A stretch of 64,000 nt of DNA from positions 138,225,077 through 138,289,076 of the forward strand of contig NC_134365.1 in the NCBI RefSeq assembly GCF_035582795.1. The letters run 5' to 3'. This DNA comes from Mycteria americana (Eukaryota; Chordata; Aves; Ciconiiformes; Ciconiidae). Shown here one piece after another: positions 1 through 13,000 of this stretch (position 1 is the first letter of the stretch; every line of letters starts with the position of its first letter). The position numbers were made by a program, and so were the translations under genes. The notes below the pieces were generated by a model, which saw only the letters and a program-made list of their open reading frames with translations, was not told the origin of the DNA and did no database searches.

Positions 1-1339
1 ATCTGTTTCTCCCGTGTGTGTGGTGCTGATGCGTTCTTGGAGGGATGCACCGGGAATCGGGACTGCAGGTCCCCGCCAGCGCCCGCAGGAAAGAGGGGTC
101 AGCAGCTGGCAGCGGCGCGAGGCCCCGGGTGCACCGCAGGCTGGGGGCTGCTGCTCTGAAACAGGAGGGATCGACTTCAGCACGTTTACAGCTGTCTGGC
201 TGATGCAAAAAATCCCTTTGGAAGGGGGAGTTCAGACAGAAATCACTAATTCAAAGGCAGCCACTAATTCAGTAGCGTACGTTTTTCTGCTGATTGCATT
301 GGGTTTCCCCGCAAAAACCGTAATAATACTGGCAGCAACCGTGAATCTCAGTGGGAGGTCAGTCATTATATCCCACCCCTGACCAGCCCTGCTCTGGTAT
401 TTCCCTGGGTCATTTTTCTTCTTGGCCATTTTTTCCCACCAGATTTTTTCCAGGTACCTCCTTTATCCTCCCACCAGCTGAGGAGCCCCCCGTCTCAGCC
501 TGCATCCCTGCGTCCAAAAGGGCGGCACCATCAACTGCTCCCTGGGCTGGACTCCTTGGCTACTGCTCCTGCCACGATTCCCTCTGCCCACCCTGTCCAC
601 CCTCTCATCCTTTGAAGAGAAAGTATTTTCACCTTCACTTAAACCCCCCTCATGCCTTTGAACTTGTCTCATTGTTAAAGCCATCCTGCTAACGGTATTT
701 CTCTCCCTTGTGCTCAGGTGGTCCTTGAAACAGTGGTCCTCTCAGGTGGTCCTCTTGAAACAGCAGGTCATGCAACACAGGGCTTCAACTGCAGGCACAA
801 GCACATTACGAGTGAAGAATCGTGACTGTCTCCAAAGGCCCCAGGATCGTTTGACCCCCCTGGCATCACTGCAACCCTGTTACCATTAAAATGCTGAAGG
901 GAACCATTCCCACCATCCTCGGTCCCACCATCCAGGGGAAACACTGAGCACAGAGATGCTGGAAACCTGCTGAAGCTGGTGACACACATTTCTGAGCTGG
1001 TCTACAAAGCTCTCTGGCTCCTTGGGGAGAGGCTGGTTTACATCTGACAAGAGCAAGAAAAGGTCATGTTTTGTGTCTGGTGCACTTTGCATATTTCTGC
1101 ACCTCTTAGACAGCAGCAAGCCAACGTGAGCCTCAACTATAAGTCTCTTGAAAAGGGATTTGAATGCTTTTCTCATAAAATAACAGCAGAAATAGAGTGG
1201 TGTCATGGCAAAAGCATATACAGAGAGACTGCCATTTCCCAACTTTCCTTTCTCTGCTGAAAGACAATGCCAGAAATCACTGACATTTACGCTGCAGAGT
1301 CTGGTGAAATGGGTAAAAATAAAGTACTTATGCAAATAG

Positions 1340-1400
1340 AAGTGTATAGATAAATAGATAGATAGACAGAAAGATAAACACATAGACAGACAGATGTATG
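1340..1400. repeat. GATA/GACA-type microsatellite
   Basis: Imperfect ATAGATAGATAGACAG-type tetranucleotide run, degenerate towards its end. Confidence 0.75.
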
Positions 1401-3589
1401 CATATGTGCATGTATAATCATGAACAGCATGTATGTAACAGCCCAGATGTTACTCTTGATTTCTGGAAAACTGTGAGTTGATATGAGAACAGCAGGGTTT
1501 TTTTGGGGGTTGGGCAAGGAGAAGACTCCTTAGGTGACAAACGTAAGACAGGGTAAGCAGGATTACTTGGAGGGGCTGAGCACCCCCAGCTCCAGTAGCA
1601 ACAAAGCATGCTGAGATACATCAGCCTCCATCCTGGGCCGGAAGACCTCCATGCGCTGCTCTGTCCTGGCACAGGCACCAGCAGTGCTGGTCACAAGCGA
1701 TGCTGTTTACAGGAGAAATGGGAAGCTCCCTCTTGCCTCCCGTCTCCACCAGGAGCGCAGGGGACATCTGACACGGGAAGAGGTGCGGCGACCTCCTGTG
1801 AGTTTGGGGTGGGACGCGCACGCAGTACCTGGCCGTCAGGGACACCTCCAACGGCACGTCCAGGCGCGATGGGAACAACGCTGCTTGTCGGTGTCGGTCT
1901 CCGAGTGGTCTCCGGTGTCCTCACCGCAGAGCTGCATGGCTCCGTTGCTGCCGCTCCCCCTCCCCAGCCAGCCCCCGCCAGGGCCGCCGGCGGAGGCCAA
2001 GGCTGCTCTGCCATCCGAAGGCACCGTGAGAGGAGCACGGCCTTGGGCTTGTGCAAAGTGCGGGTTGTACAACACGGCGACAGTCTAATACCACAGTCGG
2101 TGCATCCATACCGTGGTGCATCCAGCCCTGCCCATGTATTTAAGTCTCCTAAAGACAAAGAAAACCAGGTGCTTTCTTACAGCAATCCAATTTTAGTTTC
2201 TAATCAGCTGCAGCAAGTTATTATTGGTTTTTTTAATCAACTGAAGTTTGTTGATGGTACACAACTTCATTCACTTGAGTAAACGCAAATTCTCCAGCGG
2301 CAAAACTCCAGGTAATACCATCACGGGCCTTGTCACAGTGTGCAGAGATTACGGCCAAGAGTCATGCAAGTAACTATGGCAAAGAAAATAAATCATGCTA
2401 TTTCTACCCCTGTTAAAACATGCAAATTAACTGACTGTGCAAAGCTATCATCTTGCACAGGCTACATTTTAGCCTCAACTTCTCCTCTCTGAATCTTAAA
2501 GGTCTGTGCTCTCTAGAACCTCCTAAAATAAGGTTGATTGATAGTCTCAAATACTTCACTTACTTACACAGGCAAACGGTACCTGGTTCTAAACTTATCC
2601 TAAGGGGAGATAGATACCTACAGATACCAACTGCATTGCTTGCAAGGGTTTGTTTTTATGGATGTTTAAGTCAAGTATAAAACCTATATAAATGTGTATA
2701 CCGTGAAAAGAGAAAACAAGAAGTTAAGTTGAGCAGTTACTTCAGAAATCCTAAAAATCTTCTGTCAGGAAGAAAAAAGGAGCCTATGGGTAAGGGCGTA
2801 TTGCGTTCCAGAAAGCTGAAATAGCACAAAACCAGCCAGAAGACGCTTTCCCTGGGGCAGATTCCGTGGCACAGCAGATAAAAGCCTCCTCACGACGCGC
2901 AGCACCGGGAGGGGAGGGGGATCTCCGATGCTCCTGCGCTCCCTGCACGGCCGCTCCTCTGGGGAGGACGGGAGGGGACGGCCGCCCTCCTGCCACCTAG
3001 GACACGCGTCCTGTGCGTCCCCACGGCGCAAGGGCCGGCAGGGTCCACGCTCTGCCCGTGTGCAGCCCCCCCATGGGGCATTTATTCTTTCTTGCTTATT
3101 TGCAGCCAGATTTCTGCGCCTCAGCATCCCCGCAGAGGTATGCATAAGCCCTTTACCGCAGCCCATGAGTGGCTCAGTCCTTAGGTATTGATTCCCCCAG
3201 CTCCTGAAATAGGGAGTTACTAGTCTCCCCTCTGAGCATATGCACAGAAAGGCCAGGGGAACTGCAGGACCTCTGGAGCAGAGCATGGACTTTAATCTGG
3301 TCTCCGTAGACCAAAGACCAGTGCCTTTGCTCGTGGGCCAGCTTTCCATGCAGTAAAACCCGCACGTGCTCACTCCTGGCGTTGTAACCCAAGCTCTCAG
3401 GGATGGCCACGCCGGGTCAGACAGGTGGTCCCTCCGTCCCGGCACCCCGCGTTTGCCAGCATCAGTGTCCGAGGCAGTGAACAGAAACTGTTCTTTTCTG
3501 CCTCAAAGTCCTCAGGCTTGCACCTACATGAATTTAAGGGAGAAGAAGTTTCATTTCCTACAGTTTATGCCCCCTGTCATTACCTCTTG

Positions 3590-3620
3590 TAAAAAAAGAA
3601 AGTTGTAAAAAAAGAAAGTG
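3590..3620. repeat. Two-copy 16-bp tandem duplication
   Basis: TTGTAAAAAAAGAAAG occurs twice in a row. No function was recognised. Confidence 0.7.
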
Positions 3621-6600
3621 GTTTATATTGCTCTGTGGAAGTCTGCATGTTTTTCATGAGAGAAGAAAGTACCTTATGCAGCACAGCAAAAGGCAATCTT
3701 TGCCCCAGAGACTCATACTGAGCTCACAAAGAAAAAAACAAATATCTGTGAGGAAAGCCAGCTTGCTTATCCACTCTTCATCTTCAAGCAGCTTGCAGCC
3801 TTCAGCACATTCACTCTCCATCGAAACTTTAGCACTGGTTTTCTTAGTTTCTAGAATTTCCAAGGGCTTTTTTCTTTGACAGTCAACAAGCGTTGCAAAG
3901 GAGCACTCTCTTCCCCAGCTTGTCATTTTTACAAATCTCTCTGAAATGAAATGCCTTCACACAGACTTTGTTGATACAGCAGAGAGCAGTATTTAAAACA
4001 TCCGTGAAACTCACTTGCTTGGCACAAAGAGTCTCCTGGTAGATGTTGCAAGAGTACTACTCAGTTTCGGGTTTAAAACATTTCCAGTAAAGCAAGTGAG
4101 TCACTTTTGCCAATGACACTGGGTATCCCATCTGTGCAAATCCCATCTGTCTAATTCAGATCAATCAAGTTAAATGATATTACTGTCTGTCATGCCTTTG
4201 AGAGATTTTCCCTGTTCTTCAAACACGTCAGAGCCGGTGGTCAGAGCGCTGAGCAATGGGAGACCCAACAGTTCTTCCATCATACCAGAGTTTTCAGTCT
4301 CACACCGAAGAATAAGCAGGTCTCCACTCAGCAGCATCACGACTGTTATAAATTATGAATAGTGCTTATCCACAGCCAAGAAATCTCTGATTTGTGCTGA
4401 CAGACCACTAGACATCATTATTTTACTAGCGTACTTGCGAGTGTAGTCCCAGTCGCTTAGCAGGCTTGTGGGAAGGGGAGCTGAGGAGCACTAAAACCGG
4501 GAGGTTCTACTTCACTGCTTGAAAACTTCATCACCTGCAAAAATATTTTCTCTTTTGTGGTAATAAAATCAATATTATATGCAATATCTACATATAATGT
4601 TTCTAAGATATGATATTGATGGAGTTTAATCCTATCTTTTTTGCTTTATTTATTAAGACTTAAGTCCTTCTTTTGTTGTTTTTCCCATACAATCAGGTTG
4701 CAAAGCAGATCTGATAGGACAGTTCAGGTTAGTTTCAGTGTGGATTTGGGAAAATTGCTGCTTTTCACTGCAGCAGCAATGTTGGTGCGATGTAATGGTC
4801 TGGAACCACTCCCTTCTTCCAACAGGTACCAGGCTTCCTGAAGCAGGGTAAATCACTCCCTTGTAATGTCAGCCTTGTATTTTTAAGCTGATATGTTTCA
4901 CCACCCTCTGTGTTTGACGATTATCATAACTAGCAATTACAGTACAATTTATGTAAGTCTGACGCAGAGCTATTAGAAAAAAGAGCGCAGGCAAACCCCT
5001 GCCTGGTTTCTGCTGGGCTCCTTGTTCCACGCTGCCTTCTGCCTCCTGAGCTACGGACGTGGCCAGCAAAGATGCAGCCGGTGCCATTCTCCCCTGTCCT
5101 TCTTGGCAGCCTGCAGCGTGGGTGCCAGCCCTTCACTTCAGTATCACCTTCAGCGAGAGCTATGTGATAGAGGTGCTCATTATTTTTGTTTCAGCTTCTA
5201 GACAATTTAAGTCCTTTACATTCCATAACCTAAAATTGTTTTCCACCCCTCCAAAACTCCTGGAGTACCACCTTTACCCAGGGCCCTTCAGGTCTAAATT
5301 CTGGCTTATTCCCATCAAATATTTTCTCTAACTCAATAATATTTTGACTCCATTATCCTCCAGCACTATGTAGCAAACTATATTTGGAATGGTCTGTCAG
5401 TTTCTCCCACAGCTTCTGGCAGTGTGCTATGAGATTTCAGATACGTTCTGGAAGGAAACCCTATCATAAGTAACAGCACGATATATCCCTAGCCTCAAAG
5501 AAGATATAGATCCCTACCCTGAAGAGGTATGTCTCCAGATAGAGAGCTTGCAACTCATTTGCCTGTTGCAGAACTCTGTATATTTCCTGAAGGAGAAATA
5601 CACCCATTTAGAAATTTTACTAAATAAATTTTACTCAACAAATTTTAACTAAAAAATATTTAATCTAATTTTTTAATATAGAATAAAAAACTTGAAATAT
5701 CGTTTGCTTACAGTTTTGGTCATCAGTTCAAAGAAGATGGTTGAGATTACTTTTTGGTACCAGGTAAGTAAAGAGCATCAGTTTCAGGCATATATCTCTT
5801 TTCATCAGGTGAGGCTTTTTTGTACTTTATTTTCATTTATTTGAAAATTGAAAACTCCCATTCATGTCACTGGCTGGACGTGAATAGCATCAGTATAGGC
5901 ACAACCAGCTCTGGTAGTTATTACTAGTCGCTACTATTTTCTTTTTAGCTGAGATCGGTGGAAGGCTCCTGTGTCAATCCAATTTGCAGTACTTACAGTT
6001 TTTGTATGACTTATTTTTCCTTAGCTGATACATTGCAACCAAAATTGTAGTCTTCTACAAACAGGTTTTGTATCTAGTCAGTCTCTTTGCTGATGTCAGG
6101 GAAATACTGACAAAACTGGAAATTTGATCACTAAATAGTCCCCTATTTCTCCTTTTACTTCTCTTGAGGATCAATTCACTATTTAGCCTAAAAATTGCCC
6201 AGCATTATAAATGTATGAAGGCCATTTTTGCTGGCATGAGAGAGCTGTATTTGAAGCATCATTGCACTTCCAGACTGACATTTGTTTGGGAGACAACACT
6301 AGAGCAGCTATCCCTCTGGTTAAGCCAGCCCGTGTTTTCAAAGCAGCATAACCAGGTCTCCTGCCCACCGGCCCAGACAGGTTGGCAAGAAAGATCCTTG
6401 TATTTATGAACATGGTTGAAAACCTCTAACATGTATTTTGCTTTGAGAGCCGCCAAATGTATCTGCAAGTTCATTCACATGTACACCTGCCCATCATTAC
6501 GTAGACATGACTTACGGGTGACTTTGCTAGTGAAGACAACATATTCGCAGCATGGTTCAAAGCAATTTTCAATTTGGCTACCAAAGCAATCTCCACATTT

Positions 6601-7020
6601 TTTTGCAACTGCTGCTTCCTGGAGGGTGTTTCATTTGCTCCAAGAGGAAAAGGAAGCTACTCTATGCTATCACACAGCAAACATAAGAAGGCATCTGTCA
6701 CTCCTCTTCCCCACTTGTGAGAGTTTGGAGGCATCTGCCTCAGTCCTGCACGAGGCCATCAAACACGTGGCACATACTCCCTGCGCATGGTCCTTGATAA
6801 GCAGGGGCCAAACTAGTACATCTGCTAATGGGTATCCTTCAAATGCAAATTTCACACATGCAGGCAAAACAGCACTTAGAAAAATACCTGTAGACTCGAA
6901 GGAACGTCGGAGTCTCTCTTGCACTGTGCTTAACTCAACTCACATGTCATGACCAAATACCAAATCACCCAAACACAAATCTATGTATGTCTTCTCCGTG
7001 TGGTTGCTATACCAAGAACC

Positions 7021-10000
7021 ACTGTTTTCAGGATTTTCAGTCTTCATTGGTTTATTATAATATAAACAGAAGAGGGAGACATTAAAGCAAGAGGTTCATC
7101 AGTGACTCCCTTCCCTGAGTCACTGGCTTGCGAGGTAGGTCCTTTCTTCCAGTCTGTCTCTCACTCGAGCAACTTTTTTCATGGTTTTCTTCGGGTCCCA
7201 TCAAACAGAAGGAAAGTCTCCTCCATACCCCCCAAGGAGTCTCTGGTCTCTGGCTCCTGCTGCTGGGCCTCCCTGCCAGGCAGCAGTGGCCCCCCCGAGA
7301 GCGTGCTGGGCTTCCCGGGGGTCACGGCTCCGCGGGCTGTGCAGGGGGGTGGCTCGGGGGGCTGAGTGGACCCTCCTCTTCGAGGCCATGGTGAAAGCTG
7401 GCTGGTTTCAAGCTCTTTGAAACAAGGAATTTGTAACTCTACATTGGCTATAGATCGCAAAGTTCAGGCGAAGCCACTCTGAATGCGTTTTGAGCCTCCT
7501 TTTCTCCCGAGGTCTGGAAGACATCTGTTTGAACACTTTATTATTATTATTTTTACTAGTAGAAGGTACTATTTTTTTGGCTTAGCACATGTTCATCAGT
7601 CATTGTCACTATATGAGAAACTTTTTTTTCATTTAACAGTTGTTTAAATTTACATTTCACTTTTTAGTCCCAAGCCACAGATCCACTGTCAAAGCCCAAT
7701 ACACACAAGAGCAACAGTCAGTTGGAGTAGTGCTGGTACAATCAGAAGTAAAACTGATGGACTTACAATAATTATACAAAATACAAGATGGCCAACACAA
7801 CATTGGTTTGGAGAAAAATTTCCTATGCTGCCAGACTGCCTCTGGTACCAGCCCAAAAAGCACCTAGCTTTGCTGTGTTTGGTTTTGTGAGTGCCCGGGT
7901 ATCAGCTGTCTCCATGTTCTGGTCTGGGGAAAAATAGTGCGTGTGGGTGAAGCAGCCACTACCTCAAGCTGAGAAATAGCTGCAGCAGCAAAAAAAGAAG
8001 CACCGATCGGAGCGGATGAGGTTGGAAGACTTGCAAGAAAGTCATCAGAGAACATATAATTGCCAGCATCTAGAACGGCCGCTGTGCTGCTGGAAGTGAT
8101 AACAAATGGGAAATTGAGTCATGTTTCATTTGACATTTGCGATAACGGCATAATTTCACTTAATATCCGTGCTTCCTTGTAGGAGAAAGAACTTACAGTA
8201 CTGTCACAGGTAAGGTATTCAAGTCTGAGTACCCCGACATCCCCCTCCTGCACCGTTCCAGAGCGTGCTGAGCAAAGCAAGGACAGAAAGGTTTCGCTCC
8301 TCCAGGTAGTTACCTGCAGTCTGTCCTCAGGAAGGAGGATGCGTTGTAGGCATATTTGAAACACCTACGCTAAAGAGTCTGGTATTACAAATTGAGTTAG
8401 AATTTTATTTTCTTCAGAGGTTTATCTGTGCATCTCTCTCATTCCTGATGATTCATAAGCAGTAACCTAATGCAGAAGACAAGAACACTTCATTAGGAAA
8501 TGAAGTGCTAATGGCTGCAATCCTGTTTTGCTAAAGCATGACTCGGATCTAGAAAACTCTACCAAAGAAACAGACACTTTGGTAAGCAGATGTATGGCTC
8601 CCTGAATTTCAGTGGTGGGTACACTTCAAAATGACACTTTGGAAATTGATTTCCTTCTGGCAGAGTGCATTGTAACCTAGCCATGAGGTTTTTCACCCAA
8701 GACATAGCATCTAATCCAACTGGAAGATGACTGCATTTTTCCTTTATTCTTTGCAAGTTCAGATGAACTTAAAAAGAGAAGTTAAGAGGACCTGATCCAC
8801 AACATTTGGGCACTACTGTGTGGGGAAAAGAAATCTGGCCACCATTCAAACAGCAGAGATGACGCTGGGCATATTGAGTCACCAACACATATAAGACCAT
8901 TTGGCCTAATATTCTTAATTCTGCTTGCAAAATTCAAAATGGTGTCAATCTGCAATACTTCCTAGAGTGATGGGGAGCTGAGGACTGAGAATGGATTTGC
9001 TGAGGAATGGTACACGATCAACTAGCAATAGCCAAACTGGAAGGCTTCACTTTATCCAGATGTTTTTTTGAAACACCCAGGTCTGCTGACAAACCAGAAG
9101 ATCACACATTACATTGCTAACAAGACAGTCCTGATACAAATCTTGCGTGTTTCTTCCGTGCTGATGGGTAAATAGATGTTGCAAGGCCCTCCCTTCCCCA
9201 GTAGTATGAGCTGTAAGGCAAGAATCCTTGCACGCTATCAGAGCCACTAGCAGGCTGCTATGTCAAAGCAATGAGAGCATGTGAAGATGATGTAAATTGT
9301 GCTATATTTATGTAGTCCAGCTAAAAACAACAGCAGCAGACCTTGAAAAAATTCTCTTCCCCTTGCCCTTCTTTTAGAGAAGAGCCTACGGGGTCCCAAG
9401 GATTCTGCCTCTTATAGGGCCCTTAGAGCTGGAATTGCTGCTTTGTCTATGTTAATCCCTCCTATTGTTTTTTCTTCATCCCACTTATTGTTCAAAATAG
9501 ATGCTGGAAAGCGCATTTTTGCAGCAAAGTTGGTAATATGTGTATCGACATCTTAAAACCTCTCCTTCTTTTGTAACTGTAAGAGTTCTCAAGATCCTAA
9601 TACATTAATTAACTGAATTTATTAGCCCTCTACAGCAGTCATCCATATTGGAGTGTTAGCAGGAATTATTTATTTGCTTTGAAAAACTTTTCTGGTGTTA
9701 ACATTTCTTTGCAACATTGATGCAAAATTTAACCTTTTGAAGTGTTCCTGAAGACCTGAACTCTGTTTTTTAAAATACTTTGGAAATACTATACAAGATA
9801 CAAATGAAAATTTTAATATGTATTACATTACAATCAAACTGCAAAGAAACTGGTTTGGAAAGTCCTTTAAAGTATAAGTAGAGCGTGTCACAAAACAATA
9901 AAGTGCTTTTTAACTGTATGCAACTTCCCACTGCTCTTGTCATCTGAGCAATACTACAGCAAATATCGTTGTTTCAACACCATGAGAAGTGATCATTGAG

Positions 10001-13000
10001 TTTTTGCTTTCATTCATATAAAGAAGTCAAGCACTGCAACATATGTCAAAACACATGAATATCACCTGAAATGCAGTCTGTGTCATGCCACGTACTGTAG
10101 TTTCTCAGCTCTATGCAATAGTAGCTCACTTTGGTGAGTGAGCAGAAGCACATGAGAGGACACCACATCACGTGTTGCACAGCACCGGCTCTCGTTATCC
10201 TCTCAAACTCATCCAAAATGACGTTCAAGGAGAGAAACTACTTCTGAGTTACAAAGTTCTTTTTTTTATCACAGAGAGGAAAGCTTCTATCTTCTCTACC
10301 AATTTGTCCCAGCTCTATTTTGATCTGTGAGTAGATTAAAATAAGTAAATCTGCCTGGTCTAAGAGTTGGCAAACTGTTTTGATGGATGATTTCATGTCG
10401 CCTTTTTGGTTTCTTTTGGTTTTAAACAGATCACAGTCACTATAGCTGGAGTAGCAAATGTGATCATTTTGGACCTTAGTTTTCCCTGTGTTTAATGGCA
10501 ATAGGACCAACCTATTTTACAGGACTTCTTTTATGATAAATATGTGAAAAGACAGTAAAGTGCTCAAATACTACAAGGATAATAACTGAAGACAAACAGG
10601 GACAAAGCTGAGGAGACATTACAGAATAAGCAAGTTCCTTCTTGTCTGTCAACCTGCAAACACGGGGTGGCTTTTCCACACATTCTTGAGTTTTCCAGGG
10701 ATTAACAAAAACAACATTGTATTTTCAATTACAGTAAATAATTCTAAGGAGAATTTTAAAAAGGAGGTGTACTCCTGTGTTTTAATGTTCCATACCTGCA
10801 AGCTTTGTCATCCATTGGGCCAGACTGCTGTGAGACAGCATCTACGTGACTAAGGAACTTCACATATATTTCCAAAGTGAAATGGTTAATGGAAGGTAAA
10901 TCTCACTGAAAATGGACAGAGCACAAAATCTACTTGCCTACCCTGGTTTTTCAATGGGCAGCTTAGAGCAGACAAAACCGATACAGCTCCTTCCTTGGCT
11001 ACCTCACCTTTTATTTATCGTGTAATACTTCTCAAGGTTTCCAGCAGATGCACGTGCCCAAAGTAGTGAAAAGAATTAGATACTCTTCCTCTGATGCTTT
11101 TGCAATTTCTCCTCAATTTGGAAACTTACTGGAGTAACGGATGCTCTCTCTGAAGAGTCTCAGAACAGTGGCTGGACCAGTTCCCCATATTCCCCATCCA
11201 TATACCAGTACTGACAGCCAGCATAGGCATATTGGAGTGTACTTTCAGTATGAGCTGGAAATAAATGACTTTTAACACCTACTCTATACTCCAACATGCA
11301 TTCAATGTAAGGGGTAGGAAGAAGCATCATGTCAATCACAATGACCGCTGGAACAGCAATATTTGGGATTACACGCATTTGTTCAGAATTGTATTTAAAA
11401 ATTGCAATGGACTAGTATGAATGAACATTGCTTTTCTGAAGTTTCCCACCAAATTCCAGACTGGACTGAGAACCCATGTTTATACATCCTTTTTGCAGAA
11501 CAAAGCCCATCAAACTGTGAACTCAAGAAGAAAGTACTACTTTCCTTTAGAAAGCACTACAAAATGTTTTTGTGAGTCATCACCATCAGCTGCAATTTTA
11601 AATTCCAAAAAAATTATAAGAAAAAGGAAAATATGGTAAATGCTACTTGCGTACAGGAAAATACACTTCAGGGCATGGGGATTATAGTAATTCAGATGCC
11701 AGTAGGTTAAGCATCAATCTGTAAGTGTTAGTTGTACCAGATTAATGAAGCATCTGTGGTGTTTGCCCGGATTTGCTTTTCCTTTCAGCAATTTATCAAT
11801 TGTAGCATTCTAGAAAATAAAAGCTTAACAAATTCTGTTTATGCTTCTTTTTCACACTACTGTTGTCATCTATATTTATTTAAATGATGTTCCTCATTTC
11901 TGACATTTTCCCTGGGGCTTGAAGAGCAGGTGTTCAGATATAGCTCCAAGCTGTCAAAAATGAAACTGGCAATGATTTTAACAGATACAGGGCTGAGGAA
12001 ATACAAGAAAGTTGTAACTTTGAATAATTAAACACCACACAGGATTTGTTAGACTACATCATCATTATCCAAACGATATCTTAATTCAGATTTCATCAGA
12101 AACACAAAATGGGATAGTGGTCATGGTGGGACTGATACTGGAGACTTCAATTTGAGTTCTCGTGTCCAAAGCATTTCTTTGCAAATCGAAGGAAACCACA
12201 TCATTGGCTCTGAACCAAAACCTATCAATATTGCTTTTGTTCCCTCTCCTGGGCCCCAAATTAGGGGGGCACTCGCTCTAGAGAGAGCACTTAGCCTGCT
12301 GTGGGAAGAGCACATCATTATGTAGCGTTGCTCCACCTCGCCCTCCTGACTTTCTGGACAAAACTGATATGTGGGGGGAATCTTTACCACTTACTTTCTC
12401 ATCAAGCAGCAATGCGAGTTTATTGTGTGGCTACTTCACAGTATACACACACGTACCGGAATAACAGGGGCAGATGTAACCTGTTATTTGTAGTTGGGTC
12501 TGTAACAGAAAGTACATATTCTACTATCTCTTCCTTCTGGTAAGTTCCAATAGGCCAAGTCTTTTGCTCCTCAGTCAAGTAGGTTTGTGTAGATGTATTT
12601 ATTTCAGGAGCAAGGTCCGATCAAGACTAAAGAAAAAAGAGGGATGGTGACTTTAAGTTTTTGAAAAAATGAAAAAACCCCCTCTTTGAATGCTTTCAAG
12701 GAAATCGCTGCTTCTTGCCAGCTGAATCACCATCAAGTGTTGGCATACCTTATGGGCTAATCAAGATGAATGAAACACACAATTTACCATCCTTCTAACA
12801 AGGCATTTTTAACAGGAAGCAAAACCGCCAAAAATATTTTGGGAAAAAACTCCAAGTGACAGTAAAGTAATGAATACATTCTACTGCTGACCAAAGAAAA
12901 TGAAAGATAAAGAAACAGAAGTTACAAACTTTTTTTTCATGTTCAGGTTTTCCTACATTTCAACCAACTCCAATACAGTGCTAATATAGCACAACTGATA

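Larger units (their letters stand above)
1..7020. other. Intergenic region with GC-rich pockets; no recognised gene
   Basis: No reading frame here matches a family I know, and no ankyrin or SOCS-box exon of ASB9 (the neighbour expected on this side in human) was seen. GC- and CpG-rich patches occur at about 60-170, 480-560, 1740-2060 and 2930-3070. The longest frames (224 codons plus at 1608-2282, 226 codons minus at 2765-3445) fall on those patches and look like by-products of high GC. Confidence 0.6.

Noticed and set aside
1608-2282. 224-codon plus-strand frame
   Set aside because: Composition-driven frame in a GC-rich pocket. It overlaps other long frames on both strands, has no recognisable domain and runs on into AT-rich sequence without a change in character.
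2765-3445. 226-codon minus-strand frame
   Set aside because: No recognisable domain. It is rich in R, G and P because of local GC content, and competing frames exist on both strands.
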